Source: Pseudomonas sp. Seg1 (GTDB taxonomy: Bacteria; Pseudomonadota; Gammaproteobacteria; Pseudomonadales; Pseudomonadaceae). Taken from it: a DNA stretch of 64,000 nt. A program made the translations under genes and the position numbers. Below the pieces are notes generated by a model, which worked only from the letters and a program-made list of their open reading frames with translations, ran no database searches and was not told the origin of the DNA. Positions 18,389 to 30,249 of the stretch are shown here, one piece after another (positions within the stretch are counted from its first letter, which is position 1; each line of letters starts with the position of its first letter). The DNA is taken from NCBI RefSeq assembly GCF_018326005.1, contig NZ_AP021903.1, forward strand, positions 5,793,001-5,857,000, in the 5' to 3' direction.

Positions 18389-18981
18389 TGCAGCCACAAA
18401 GGCATCAAGTGTCACCCGCTCAAATGAACCGCCTGTTTTGGGTACTCCTGACAATTGTGCTTCTGCTGATCGCGGGTTGGCGTTTTTGGTCGCCTGTCGA
18501 CCTTTCATCGTGCCAACGCGACGCGACTGCATCAGGGCCACTTACCGCATTCATTCGTGAGCACAACGCTCGTATCGACTGGCGGGACATGGATGACCGT
18601 TTCGACATACTTTCCACTGCCGAAGGCCAAAAGATTGCTGGCCAATCACAGCTGTACACCTGCGAAGCGCTGCAGATACTGCAAAGCCCGGCGTTCAGTC
18701 AGAGTGAAAAAATATTCACTACGGCGTTGATGTTCCATTTGCCGATCAGTCAGTACATGGGTTTCATGGATCGCAGCCATCAACTCTACAAAGAGCACAG
18801 CATCGATCGGGAAGTGATGAAGCTTGTGGTACTGCCGCGCGGAACAGCAATCAACTACTGGTGGCTTCCGGCTTGGCGCCAGCGCTTCACTCGCGATGCC
18901 CCGCACGTACTCGATGCAAATCTGACCAGGCATGTGCTCTCGGGCCATTACTGGTTCGACTATCCCGGCGCAGGCTTCTGA
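18388..18981 (+). CDS. Hypothetical protein with one N-terminal membrane anchor
   Basis: 197 residues. GGGAGG about 10 bases before ATG 18388 supports this start; an internal ATG at 18424 (MNRLFWVLL) has no ribosome site. One hydrophobic anchor, LFWVLLTIVLLLIAGWRFW (near residues 15-33), is followed by a probably periplasmic domain with cysteines in SSCQRDA and LYTCEAL, which might form a disulphide. No family recognised. The gene stands alone between unrelated neighbours; short ORF upstream overlaps its start. Confidence 0.6.
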   Translation: MQPQRHQVSPAQMNRLFWVLLTIVLLLIAGWRFWSPVDLSSCQRDATASGPLTAFIREHNARIDWRDMDDRFDILSTAEGQKIAGQSQLYTCEALQILQSPAFSQSEKIFTTALMFHLPISQYMGFMDRSHQLYKEHSIDREVMKLVVLPRGTAINYWWLPAWRQRFTRDAPHVLDANLTRHVLSGHYWFDYPGAGF

Positions 18982-19088
18982 CTCTACAAGCATGACCTGC
19001 AATCTACGCACCGCTCTGGAATCTGTCCCGGGCGGAGCTCAGTCTTGCCTTGCGCAAAACGGAGCGCACGGGCAAACTCTGCGCACTT

Positions 19089-19106
19089 TCGTTATAAGAT
19101 TACATA
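19089..19106. promoter_or_regulatory. Zur-box-like palindrome before the DUF2796/ABC cluster
   Basis: GTTATAAGATTACATAAC lies 34 bases before the DUF2796 start codon. Outer arms GTTAT and ATAAC are palindromic, as in gammaproteobacterial Zur operators, though the centre is longer and less symmetric than usual. The downstream His-rich protein and ABC genes correspond in order to a zinc-responsive cluster of P. aeruginosa, which supports the reading. Confidence 0.5.
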
Positions 19107-19139
19107 ACAAACTCTTCACTTTACTTCCCGGAGACCGCC

Positions 19140-19733
19140 ATGCGTCGTCTGCTGCTCGCTTTGCCGTTTGCCCTGTTGCCGCTGGCCATCGCCCATGCTG
19201 CCGATGAGCATGATCACGACCATGAACACGGCAGCCTCGGCGCGCATGAACACGGTGTCGGTCGCCTCAATGCCGCACTCGATGGCCAGACCCTGGAACT
19301 GGAGCTGGAAAGCCCGGCGATGAATCTGGTCGGATTTGAACACGTCGCCAGCACTGACGCCGACAAATCCAAAGTCGCCGCCGCCCGCGCTCAGCTTGAG
19401 AAGCCATTGGCCCTGTTCAACCTGCCCGCCGCTGCCGGTTGCAAAGTGGTCAGCCAGGAGCTGGAAAGCCCGTTGTTCGGTGACAAGCCGGATGCCGACG
19501 ACCATGACGACGATGAAGCGGACAAGGACGGTCACGAACATCACCACGACCACAGCGAAATCCATGCGCACTATCAGTTCAACTGCGCGGCCCCGGGTGC
19601 ACTGAAGACGCTGGATCTGGCGAACATCTTCAATACCTTCCCGGCCACCCAGAAGATTCAGGTACAACTGATCAGCGCGAGCGGCCAGCAAGGCACCGAA
19701 GTGACGGCCAAGGCTGCTGCGCTGAAATTCTGA
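19140..19733 (+). CDS. DUF2796 histidine-rich periplasmic protein, probably metal binding
   Basis: 197 residues with signal peptide MRRLLLALPFALLPLAIAHA. Directly after it is a His/Asp run (DEHDHDHEHGSLGAHEHG), and a second one lies in the middle (DADDHDDDEADKDGHEHHHDH). Such runs bind zinc or similar metals. DUF2796 proteins are found with the ABC transporter pair that follows here, and homologues (ZrgA-like) take part in zinc uptake. A Zur-like box lies just upstream. The function is inferred from composition and context. Confidence 0.85.
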   Translation: MRRLLLALPFALLPLAIAHAADEHDHDHEHGSLGAHEHGVGRLNAALDGQTLELELESPAMNLVGFEHVASTDADKSKVAAARAQLEKPLALFNLPAAAGCKVVSQELESPLFGDKPDADDHDDDEADKDGHEHHHDHSEIHAHYQFNCAAPGALKTLDLANIFNTFPATQKIQVQLISASGQQGTEVTAKAAALKF

Positions 19734-19750
19734 ATCCTGTAGAGATCCCC

Positions 19751-19841
19751 TATAGGAGTGAGCCTGCTCGCGATGACGCTGGCACATTCGGCAACCATGC
19801 TGACTGACCCACCGCCATCGCGAGCAGGCTCACTCCTACAC
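19751..19841. repeat. REP doublet (GGAGTGAGCCTGCTCGCGAT family)
   Basis: ATAGGAGTGAGCCTGCTCGC at the left and CGAGCAGGCTCACTCCTACA at the right, between the DUF2796 gene and the ABC ATPase gene. It would lie within a shared transcript if the cluster is an operon. Confidence 0.85.
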
Positions 19842-19872
19842 AAGGGCCACTCAACTATCCGACCGGTTTCAA

Positions 19873-20583
19873 ATGACTCAAGCACTCATCGAACTGTCCG
19901 ACCTGGGCTTCAGTTGGCCCGGTCACCCGCCGCTGCTGGACATCCCGGCGTTTCGTCTGGAGCCGGGTGAAACCCTGTTCCTCAAAGGCCCCAGCGGCAG
20001 CGGCAAGACTACCCTGCTCGGCCTGCTCGGCGGCGTGCAGAAGCCCGATCGCGGCAGCATCCGCCTGCTCGGCCAGGAGCTGACCGAACTCTCCGCCGGC
20101 GCCCGCGATACCTTCCGCGTCGATCACACCGGCTACATCTTTCAGCAATTCAACCTGCTGCCCTTCCTCTCGGTGCGCGAGAACGTCGAGTTGCCCTGCC
20201 ACTTTTCCAAACTACGCGCCGAGCGGGCGAAACAGCGTCACGGCAGCGTCGATCAAGCCGCGGCCACGTTGCTCGCCCACTTGGGTCTGAAGGATGAAAG
20301 CATCCTCAGTCGTCGTGCCGATTCGCTGTCGATTGGTCAGCAACAACGAGTCGCCGCCGCCCGTGCATTGATCGGCCAACCGGAACTGGTGATCGCTGAC
20401 GAGCCGACTTCGGCACTGGACTACGACGCCCGGGAAAACTTTATCCGCCTGCTGTTCGCCGAATGCCGCGAGGCTGGTTCCAGTCTGCTGTTCGTCAGCC
20501 ACGACCAGAGCCTGGCGCCGCTGTTCGACCGTCACCTGTCCCTGGCCGAGCTCAATCGCGCCGCCACGTCTGCCGAGGTCTGA
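19873..20583 (+). CDS. ABC transporter ATP-binding protein (LolD/MacB type)
   Basis: 236 residues. Walker A GPSGSGKTTLLGLLGG, Q-loop (YIFQQFNLLPFLSV), signature LSIGQQQRVAAARAL, Walker B LVIADEPTSALD and the H-loop FVSHDQSL are all present. The sequence falls with LolD/MacB-like ATPases that work with FtsX-fold permeases. The next gene starts 2 bases after the stop and codes such a permease. With the His-rich protein before it, a role in zinc-related envelope transport is inferred. Confidence 0.93.
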   Translation: MTQALIELSDLGFSWPGHPPLLDIPAFRLEPGETLFLKGPSGSGKTTLLGLLGGVQKPDRGSIRLLGQELTELSAGARDTFRVDHTGYIFQQFNLLPFLSVRENVELPCHFSKLRAERAKQRHGSVDQAAATLLAHLGLKDESILSRRADSLSIGQQQRVAAARALIGQPELVIADEPTSALDYDARENFIRLLFAECREAGSSLLFVSHDQSLAPLFDRHLSLAELNRAATSAEV

Positions 20584-20584
20584 G

Positions 20585-21850
20585 ATGTATTTGTTTCGTC
20601 TGGCCATGGCCAGCCTGGCCAACCGCCGTTTTACTGCGTTGCTCACTGCCTTCGCCATTGCCCTGTCGGTGTGCCTGCTGCTCGCCGTAGAACGGGTGCG
20701 CACCGAAGCCAAAGCCAGTTTCGCCAGCACCATCAGCGGCACCGACCTGATCGTCGGCGCCCGTTCCGGCTCGGTGAACCTGTTGCTGTACTCGGTGTTC
20801 CGCATCGGCAACGCCACCAATAACATCCGCTGGGACAGCTTCGAACATTTCGCCAACAACCCGAAAGTGAAGTGGGCGATCCCGATGTCCTTGGGTGATT
20901 CCCATCGCGGCTATCGTGTGATGGGCACCACCGAAGCCTATTTCGAGCACTACCAGTACGGCCGCCAGCAGCATCTGCAACTGGCCGATGGTCGCGCCTT
21001 CGCCACCGATCCGTTTGAAGTGGTGCTGGGTGCCGAAGTGGCCGAGGCCCTGCATTACAAACTCGGCGACCAACTGGTGCTGGCCCACGGCGTGGCGGCG
21101 ATCAGTCTGGTCAAGCACGACGATAAGCCGTTCACTGTGGTCGGCATTCTCAAGCGCACCGGCACCCCGGTGGATCGCACGCTGCACATCAGCCTCGGTG
21201 GCATGGAAGCAATTCACATTGACTGGCACAACGGCGTGCCGGCGCGGGGCAACGGCCGGATCACGGCGGATCAGGCACGCAACATGGACCTGACGCCGCA
21301 AGCGATCACCGCGTTCATGCTCGGCCTCAACAGCAAGATTTCCACCTTTGCCCTGCAACGCGAGATCAACGAGTTCCGTGGCGAACCGATGCTGGCGATC
21401 CTGCCAGGCGTGGCCCTGCAAGAGTTGTGGAGCCTGATGAGCACCGCAGAAAAAGCCTTGTTCGTGGTCTCGCTGTTCGTGGTGCTGACCGGGTTGATCG
21501 GCATGCTCACGGCGATTCTCACCAGCCTCAACGAACGGCGCCGGGAGATGGCGATCCTGCGCTCGGTCGGCGCACGGCCGTGGCACATCGCGAGCCTGCT
21601 GGTACTGGAAGCCTTTGCCTTGGCGTTGACCGGGGTGATCGCCGGGCTGGCGTTGCTGTACATCGGCATCGCCGCTGCGCAAAGTTATGTGCAGGCCAAT
21701 TACGGCTTGTATCTGCCGCTGGCGTGGCCGAGTGAGTATGAATGGACGCTGCTCGGTGGCATTCTGGCGGCCGCGCTGCTGATGGGCAGCGTGCCGGCCT
21801 GGCGCGCGTATCGCCAATCTCTGGCCGATGGCCTGTCGATCCGTTTATGA
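20585..21850 (+). CDS. ABC transporter permease, FtsX/MacB fold
   Basis: 421 residues. One N-terminal membrane helix (ALLTAFAIALSVCLLLAVE), a large periplasmic domain with SGTDLIVGARSGSVNLLLYSVFRIGN, then three C-terminal helices (LFVVSLFVVLTGLIGMLTAIL, LLVLEAFALALTGVIAGLALLYI, LLGGILAAALLMGSVPAWRAY): the MacB/FtsX layout. RRREMAILRSVGARPWHI is the cytoplasmic coupling loop typical of the family. It pairs with the ATPase before it and overlaps the DUF3299 start by four bases. Confidence 0.93.
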   Translation: MYLFRLAMASLANRRFTALLTAFAIALSVCLLLAVERVRTEAKASFASTISGTDLIVGARSGSVNLLLYSVFRIGNATNNIRWDSFEHFANNPKVKWAIPMSLGDSHRGYRVMGTTEAYFEHYQYGRQQHLQLADGRAFATDPFEVVLGAEVAEALHYKLGDQLVLAHGVAAISLVKHDDKPFTVVGILKRTGTPVDRTLHISLGGMEAIHIDWHNGVPARGNGRITADQARNMDLTPQAITAFMLGLNSKISTFALQREINEFRGEPMLAILPGVALQELWSLMSTAEKALFVVSLFVVLTGLIGMLTAILTSLNERRREMAILRSVGARPWHIASLLVLEAFALALTGVIAGLALLYIGIAAAQSYVQANYGLYLPLAWPSEYEWTLLGGILAAALLMGSVPAWRAYRQSLADGLSIRL

Positions 21851-22379
21851 GGATGTTCACCATGCCCCGCGCCGTGCTTGCGCTGTTATTGCTGGTCGCC
21901 CTGCCCGTTTGGGCGGCGGCGCCGAAAGACCTGACCTGGTCGGAAATGATCCCCCGGACGCCGCGCCGGAAGTGCCGAACATGACCCCGCTGCACGACCT
22001 GTCGAAGATGAGCGATGCGCTGTCCGCTGAATCTGCGCCAGCGGCCAGACAGGACATGCCGAACGCGCCGGTGGTGCAATCACTCGACGGTCAGAACATT
22101 CGTTTGCCGGGCTACATCGTGCCGCTGGAAGTCAATGAAGAAGGACGCACCACGGACTTTTTGCTGGTGCCGTACTTCGGCGCCTGTATCCATGTGCCGC
22201 CACCGCCGTCGAACCAGATCGTGCATGTGAAAAGCGAACTCGGCGTGAAGCTCGATGAGCTGTACCAGCCGTATTGGGTCGAGGGGCCGTTGCAGGTCAA
22301 GGCGTCGAGCAGTGAACTGGCGGATGCCGGGTATCAGATGGATGCCGACAAGATTTATGTGTATGAGCTGCCGGAGTGA
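21847..22379 (+). pseudogene. DUF3299 protein gene with a one-base frameshift
   Basis: The reading starts in one frame (ATG 21847 or 21862; signal peptide MPRAVLALLLLVALPVWAAA, then PKDLTWSEMIP) and continues in another (PDAAPEVPNMTPLHDLSKM... to 22379). The switch is at the five-C run 21951-21955: one more C would restore a single ~177-residue DUF3299 protein. The body is well kept, with LPGYIVPLE, FLLVPYFGACIHVPPPPSNQIVHV and the end KIYVYELPE. DUF3299 proteins accompany this ABC pair. It may be a true mutation, a phase-variable run, or a base-calling error. Confidence 0.8.
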
Positions 22380-22411
22380 GTCCGACAGTTCTGTGCGGTT
22401 TGTAGGGACCT

Positions 22412-22505
22412 CATCGCTGGCAAGCCAGCTCCCACAGGTTTTGTGAGTGATACAAGTTTTGTGAACGACTCGATCACTGTGGGTACTGGCTTGCCAGCGA
22501 TGAGG
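22412..22505. repeat. REP doublet (GGGAGCTGGCTTGCCAGCGAT family)
   Basis: CATCGCTGGCAAGCCAGCTC at the left and TACTGGCTTGCCAGCGATGA at the right; the right core has GGGTACTGG for GGGAGCTGG. Lies upstream of the oprG promoter. Confidence 0.85.
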
Positions 22506-22546
22506 CCCTCAAAGGTTCCACAAGAAATCATCCCTTCACTGTTTCA

Positions 22547-22588
22547 TTGAGCTGAGTCAAAAGACCGTATCAGTTGGCTTCGTACCAT
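22547..22588 (+). promoter_or_regulatory. Anr/FNR-type box and -10 element of oprG
   Basis: TTGAG-CTGA-GTCAA at 22547-22560 matches the Anr/FNR consensus TTGAT-N4-ATCAA at eight of ten fixed bases and is itself a perfect palindrome. A TACCAT -10-like element at 22583-22588 puts a start site near 22595, about 41 bases from the box centre, as in class II FNR promoters. OprG of P. aeruginosa is known to depend on Anr. Confidence 0.5.
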
Positions 22589-22626
22589 AGGACATCAAAC
22601 ATTTTTAACGTCCTTTCGGAGCCCCC

Positions 22627-23325
22627 ATGAACAAGTCCTTGCTCAGCGCTTCGCTGTTTGCTCTCGCGCTCGCAGCCCCGCTCGCCCACGCTCACGATGC
22701 CGGTGACATCCTGATCCGTGCCGGTGCAATCACCGTCAATCCGAAGGCCGACAGCTCCAGCGTCAAGGTCGATCAGGGTCCGCTGAGCGGCACCAACCTG
22801 GGCGGCAAGGCGACCATGAGCAGCGACACTCAACTGGGCCTGAACTTCGCTTACATGCTCACCGACCACGTCGGTATCGAGTTGCTCGCGGCCACGCCGT
22901 TCGAACATGACGTGAAGATCAAAGGCACTGCCCTGCCAGCCGCCAACGGCAAGCTGGGTACGCTGAAGCACCTGCCACCGACTCTCAGCGTCGTCTACTA
23001 CCCACTGGATTCGAAGTCGCCGTTCCAACCGTATGTCGGCGGCGGCATCAACTACACCTGGATCTACGACGAGCACGTCGGCAGCGAAGCCAGCGCCAAC
23101 GGTTTCAGCAACTTCAAGGCGAAAAACTCTTGGGGTCTGGCCTGGCAGGTCGGTGCTGACTACATGCTGACCGACAACATCATGCTCAACGCCCAGGTGC
23201 GCTACATCGACATCGATACCCGCGCGACTGTGGAGAACAACGCCGTTGCGCCGGGCACTCGTGCTCGGGTGAACGTAGACGTTGATCCATTTGTGTACAT
23301 GGTCGGTCTGGGCTACAAGTTCTAA
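22627..23325 (+). CDS. oprG: Outer membrane protein OprG (OmpW family)
   Basis: 232 residues. Signal peptide MNKSLLSASLFALALAAPLAHA, then HDAGDILIRAGAITVNPKADSS, the usual opening of OmpW. The eight-stranded barrel pattern ends in DPFVYMVGLGYKF with a terminal Phe. FQPYVGGGINYTWIYDEH is a family segment. In P. aeruginosa OprG lies next to the same ABC/DUF3299 cluster and the same epimerase, so the name rests on both sequence and order. It is thought to pass small hydrophobic molecules. An Anr-like box precedes it. Confidence 0.92.
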   Translation: MNKSLLSASLFALALAAPLAHAHDAGDILIRAGAITVNPKADSSSVKVDQGPLSGTNLGGKATMSSDTQLGLNFAYMLTDHVGIELLAATPFEHDVKIKGTALPAANGKLGTLKHLPPTLSVVYYPLDSKSPFQPYVGGGINYTWIYDEHVGSEASANGFSNFKAKNSWGLAWQVGADYMLTDNIMLNAQVRYIDIDTRATVENNAVAPGTRARVNVDVDPFVYMVGLGYKF

Positions 23326-23357
23326 GGAACATTCGCGTGGTGGTGAATGCGGGCTAA

Positions 23358-23490
23358 TGTGGCGAGGGAGCTTGCTCCCGCTGGGCTGCGAAGCGGCCCC
23401 AAAACAGGCACTAGCGGTGCTTCAGAAAAACCGCAGATTGGATTGGCGACTGCTACGCAGTCGAGCGGAAGCAAGCTCCCTCGCTACAGG
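23358..23490. repeat. REP-type inverted repeat (GGCGAGGGAGCTTGCTCCC variant)
   Basis: TGTGGCGAGGGAGCTTGCTC on the left and GCAAGCTCCCTCGCTACAGG on the right, with inner arms GGCTGCGAAGCGGCC and GACTGCTACGCAGTC. Same layout as the GGGGATTTATCCCC family but with AGCTTGCT in the tip. Confidence 0.85.
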
Positions 23491-23524
23491 GATCGCATCT
23501 GAGTCAAAGCGATACCCCGCCCAC

Positions 23525-23554
23525 AAAAAAGGCGCCTGCAAAGGCGCCTTTTTT
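23525..23554. terminator. Bidirectional terminator between oprG and the epimerase
   Basis: A-run, GGCGCC, TGCAAA, GGCGCC, T-run: a short stem with six A's before and six T's after, so it can work on both strands. It lies between the convergent genes oprG and the NAD-dependent epimerase. Confidence 0.9.
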
Positions 23555-23565
23555 GTTTCTGCGTT

Positions 23566-24495
23566 TTATCTTCCCAGCAACCGCGCCAGACCCACGCTCA
23601 TCGGCGTCTGCTCTGGCATCTTGAATCGCTCCAGCAGGCGCCCGTTGTTCGCACGCGAATGACGGATGTCGCCGGAGCGAGCCGGGGCGTAGCTGATCGC
23701 AGGCAGTTCGCCGACCACTTTCTGCAATTCGGCGAGCATCTGCTTCAGGCTCATCGCCTGATTCCAGCCGGCATTCACCGGACCGACTTCCACTTCAGGC
23801 TTCTCGAGCGCCTGCACCAGAAGAGCAACCAGATCCTCGACGTAGAGAAAGTCGCGCGTCTGCTCGCCATCGCCGAACACGGTGATCGGCAAGCCTTTCT
23901 GCGCACGCTCGCTGAAAATGCTGATGACGCCGGAGTACGGCGAGGACGGATCCTGGCGCGGGCCGAAGATATTGAAGAAGCGGAAAATCGCCGGCTCCAG
24001 ACCGTGCTGGCGGCGATAGAAGTCGAAGTAATACTCGCCCGCCAGTTTGTCTGACGCGTAGGGCGTCAGCGGCGCTTTGGGCGTGTCTTCATCAATCGAT
24101 TCGCCCTCGCCATTGTTGCCGTAAACCGCCGCACTGGAGGCGTACACCACGCGTTTGACGCCGGCCAGACGCATGGCTTCGCAGACATTCAGCGTGCCGA
24201 TGAAATTGCTCTGATGAGTCTTCACCGGATCGTCCACCGACGCCTGCACCGAGGCGACTGCTGCCAGGTGAACGACCGCGCTGCAACCTTGCACCGCCTG
24301 GGCAACCAGTGCCGCATCGGCGACATCGCCGACAATCAGCTCGACCCGAGGATTATCCAGCGGCAGATTGCTGCGTTTGCCGGTCGACAGATCGTCGAGG
24401 ATTCGCACCGAGTGCCCCTTGGCGAGCAAGGCATCCGTCAGGTGCGAACCGATGAAACCGGCGCCGCCGGTGATTAAAACAGTACCTTCAGCCAT
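23566..24495 (-). CDS. NAD-dependent nucleotide-sugar epimerase/dehydratase
   Basis: 309 residues from ATG 24495. Extended SDR fold: nucleotide-binding GGAGFIGSHLTDALLAKG near residue 9, HLAAVASVQASV, catalytic SSAAVYG and YASDK (Tyr-x3-Lys), FRFFNIFGPRQDP and the sugar-binding end GDGEQTRDFLYVEDLV. The pattern is closest to UDP-glucose/UDP-GlcNAc 4-epimerases. The substrate is not certain. It overlaps the next gene upstream by eight bases, forming a two-gene operon probably for an envelope sugar. Confidence 0.9.
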   Translation of the reverse strand: MAEGTVLITGGAGFIGSHLTDALLAKGHSVRILDDLSTGKRSNLPLDNPRVELIVGDVADAALVAQAVQGCSAVVHLAAVASVQASVDDPVKTHQSNFIGTLNVCEAMRLAGVKRVVYASSAAVYGNNGEGESIDEDTPKAPLTPYASDKLAGEYYFDFYRRQHGLEPAIFRFFNIFGPRQDPSSPYSGVISIFSERAQKGLPITVFGDGEQTRDFLYVEDLVALLVQALEKPEVEVGPVNAGWNQAMSLKQMLAELQKVVGELPAISYAPARSGDIRHSRANNGRLLERFKMPEQTPMSVGLARLLGR

Positions 24496-25372
24496 GACGA
24501 TAAAACCTATCCAGTAAGCCCGGGAGAGCGGCACGCCAGGCGCGCGGCTTGATCCCGAAAGTGTGTAGAATTTTTTTGCAGGCGAGCACCGCGTGTTGCG
24601 GTTCCTCGGCTGCGTCCGGGCGCGCGGCGTGAGCCTGCGCGGTGGGTGCTTCGATGGCCAGCGCATGCAGGCTGCGGGCTTCGGTCAGAATCGCCTGGCC
24701 CAGCGCTAGCGGGGTGGTCGCCTCGTGGCCGGCGTAATGATACGTACCCCACAGCGGCGCCGCGCAATCGAGTTGCTTGAGCACCGAGATAATCACCCGG
24801 GCGGCGTCGTCGACCGGGGTCGGATTGCCCCGGCGGTCGTCGGCCAGAAGCAATTCTTCCGGTTGCTCGGCACGGGCGAGGAAACGTCCGAGGGTGCCAT
24901 CAGGGCTGTCATCGAGCAGCCAGCCGAAACGCAACAGAACGTGCTGCGGGCAGGTCGCGCGCACACTTTGTTCGATCCGCCACAACGCCTGACCGCGCAG
25001 GCCCAGTGGCACCGGTTCGTCTTTTTCGCTGTATGCAGTGGCACGCGAACCGTCGAACACCCGATAACTGGACGGTTGCACGAGGACGATATTGTGGTGC
25101 TGGCACAGTTCGGCGAGCCGCTCGATGGCGCGTTCCTGCCCGGCCATGCGGCTTTCGCTGACCGTCTCGGCCTGAAACCAGTCGAAATAGTAGGCGAGAT
25201 TGATCAACGCATCGGGACGAGTATCGTCGAGAAGTTGCGTCAGGCTCGCGGCATCCCAGCCGTCTTCGGGCGGGCGGGGGGCGAGGAAACCGATGTCTTC
25301 CTCCGCACCGAGGCGAATCAGCGCCTGCCCAAGGGCATTTCCGCCGCCCAGTAACATAAGGCGCATTCGCAT
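24488..25372 (-). CDS. RmlD-like sugar nucleotide-binding (SDR) protein
   Basis: 294 residues from ATG 25372; a second ATG two codons later (25366) is equally possible. The N-terminal Rossmann motif MRLMLLGGGNALGQALIRLG is followed by DALINLAYYFDWFQAE, VLVQPSSYRVFDG and HVLLRFGWLLDDSPDGTLGRFL, which parallel dTDP-4-dehydrorhamnose reductase (RmlD). The Tyr-x3-Lys pair of SDR enzymes is not clearly present, so catalysis is uncertain. Overlaps the epimerase by eight bases and is probably co-transcribed with it. Confidence 0.8.
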   Translation of the reverse strand: MRMRLMLLGGGNALGQALIRLGAEEDIGFLAPRPPEDGWDAASLTQLLDDTRPDALINLAYYFDWFQAETVSESRMAGQERAIERLAELCQHHNIVLVQPSSYRVFDGSRATAYSEKDEPVPLGLRGQALWRIEQSVRATCPQHVLLRFGWLLDDSPDGTLGRFLARAEQPEELLLADDRRGNPTPVDDAARVIISVLKQLDCAAPLWGTYHYAGHEATTPLALGQAILTEARSLHALAIEAPTAQAHAARPDAAEEPQHAVLACKKILHTFGIKPRAWRAALPGLLDRFYRHG

Positions 25373-25531
25373 AAAGTCAGCAGGCCCAGTCTGATAGGAA
25401 CGATGGCTTTGACGACGGGACTTGTGGAACCGTCGTCGATAATTGCCGGAATCGTTGCATTTTGCGGGTTTAGTGCGCAACCGTCATCCGTAAAGTGTAG
25501 ATCCCCTGATTTATGCTGTGGCTATTGGCCC

Positions 25532-25607
25532 CATCGCTGGCAAGCCAGCTCCCACAGGATTTGTGTACAGCGCCAACCCTGTGGGAGCTGGCTTGCCAGC
25601 GATGAGG
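25532..25607. repeat. REP doublet (GGGAGCTGGCTTGCCAGCGAT family)
   Basis: CATCGCTGGCAAGCCAGCTC on the left and GAGCTGGCTTGCCAGCGATG on the right with a short spacer. It sits in the 302-base divergent gap (25373-25674) between the sugar genes and lhr; nothing else was recognised there beyond AT-richer stretches that may hold promoters. Confidence 0.9.
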
Positions 25608-25674
25608 CCGTGATGGCCCGTAGAGATCCCAGCGGTACTTGCATCTTCCCGCCCTCACCCGCATAACTTGTCCC

Positions 25675-30093
<4,419 letters not shown>

Positions 30094-30111
30094 GGTTGGT
30101 TGTTCTGGCCT

Positions 30112-30221
30112 CATCGCTGGCAAGTCGAATCGTCGCACCGCATCTCCCACAGTGATTTGTGGTGTGCCTTCTATTCAAGCATCACCCGGTACCCTGTGGG
30201 AGCTGGCTTGCCAGCGATAGG
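30112..30221. repeat. REP doublet with an altered left core
   Basis: The right core is regular (CTGTGGGAGCTGGCTTGCCA). The left core starts CATCGCTGGCAAG but then has TCGAATCGTCGCACCGCAT before CTCCCACAG, in place of the four bases CCAG, which spoils the short REP hairpin. Lies between lhr and the convergent MscS-type gene. Confidence 0.75.
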
Positions 30222-30249
30222 GCCAGCACTCACACCACAAATCCCCAAA

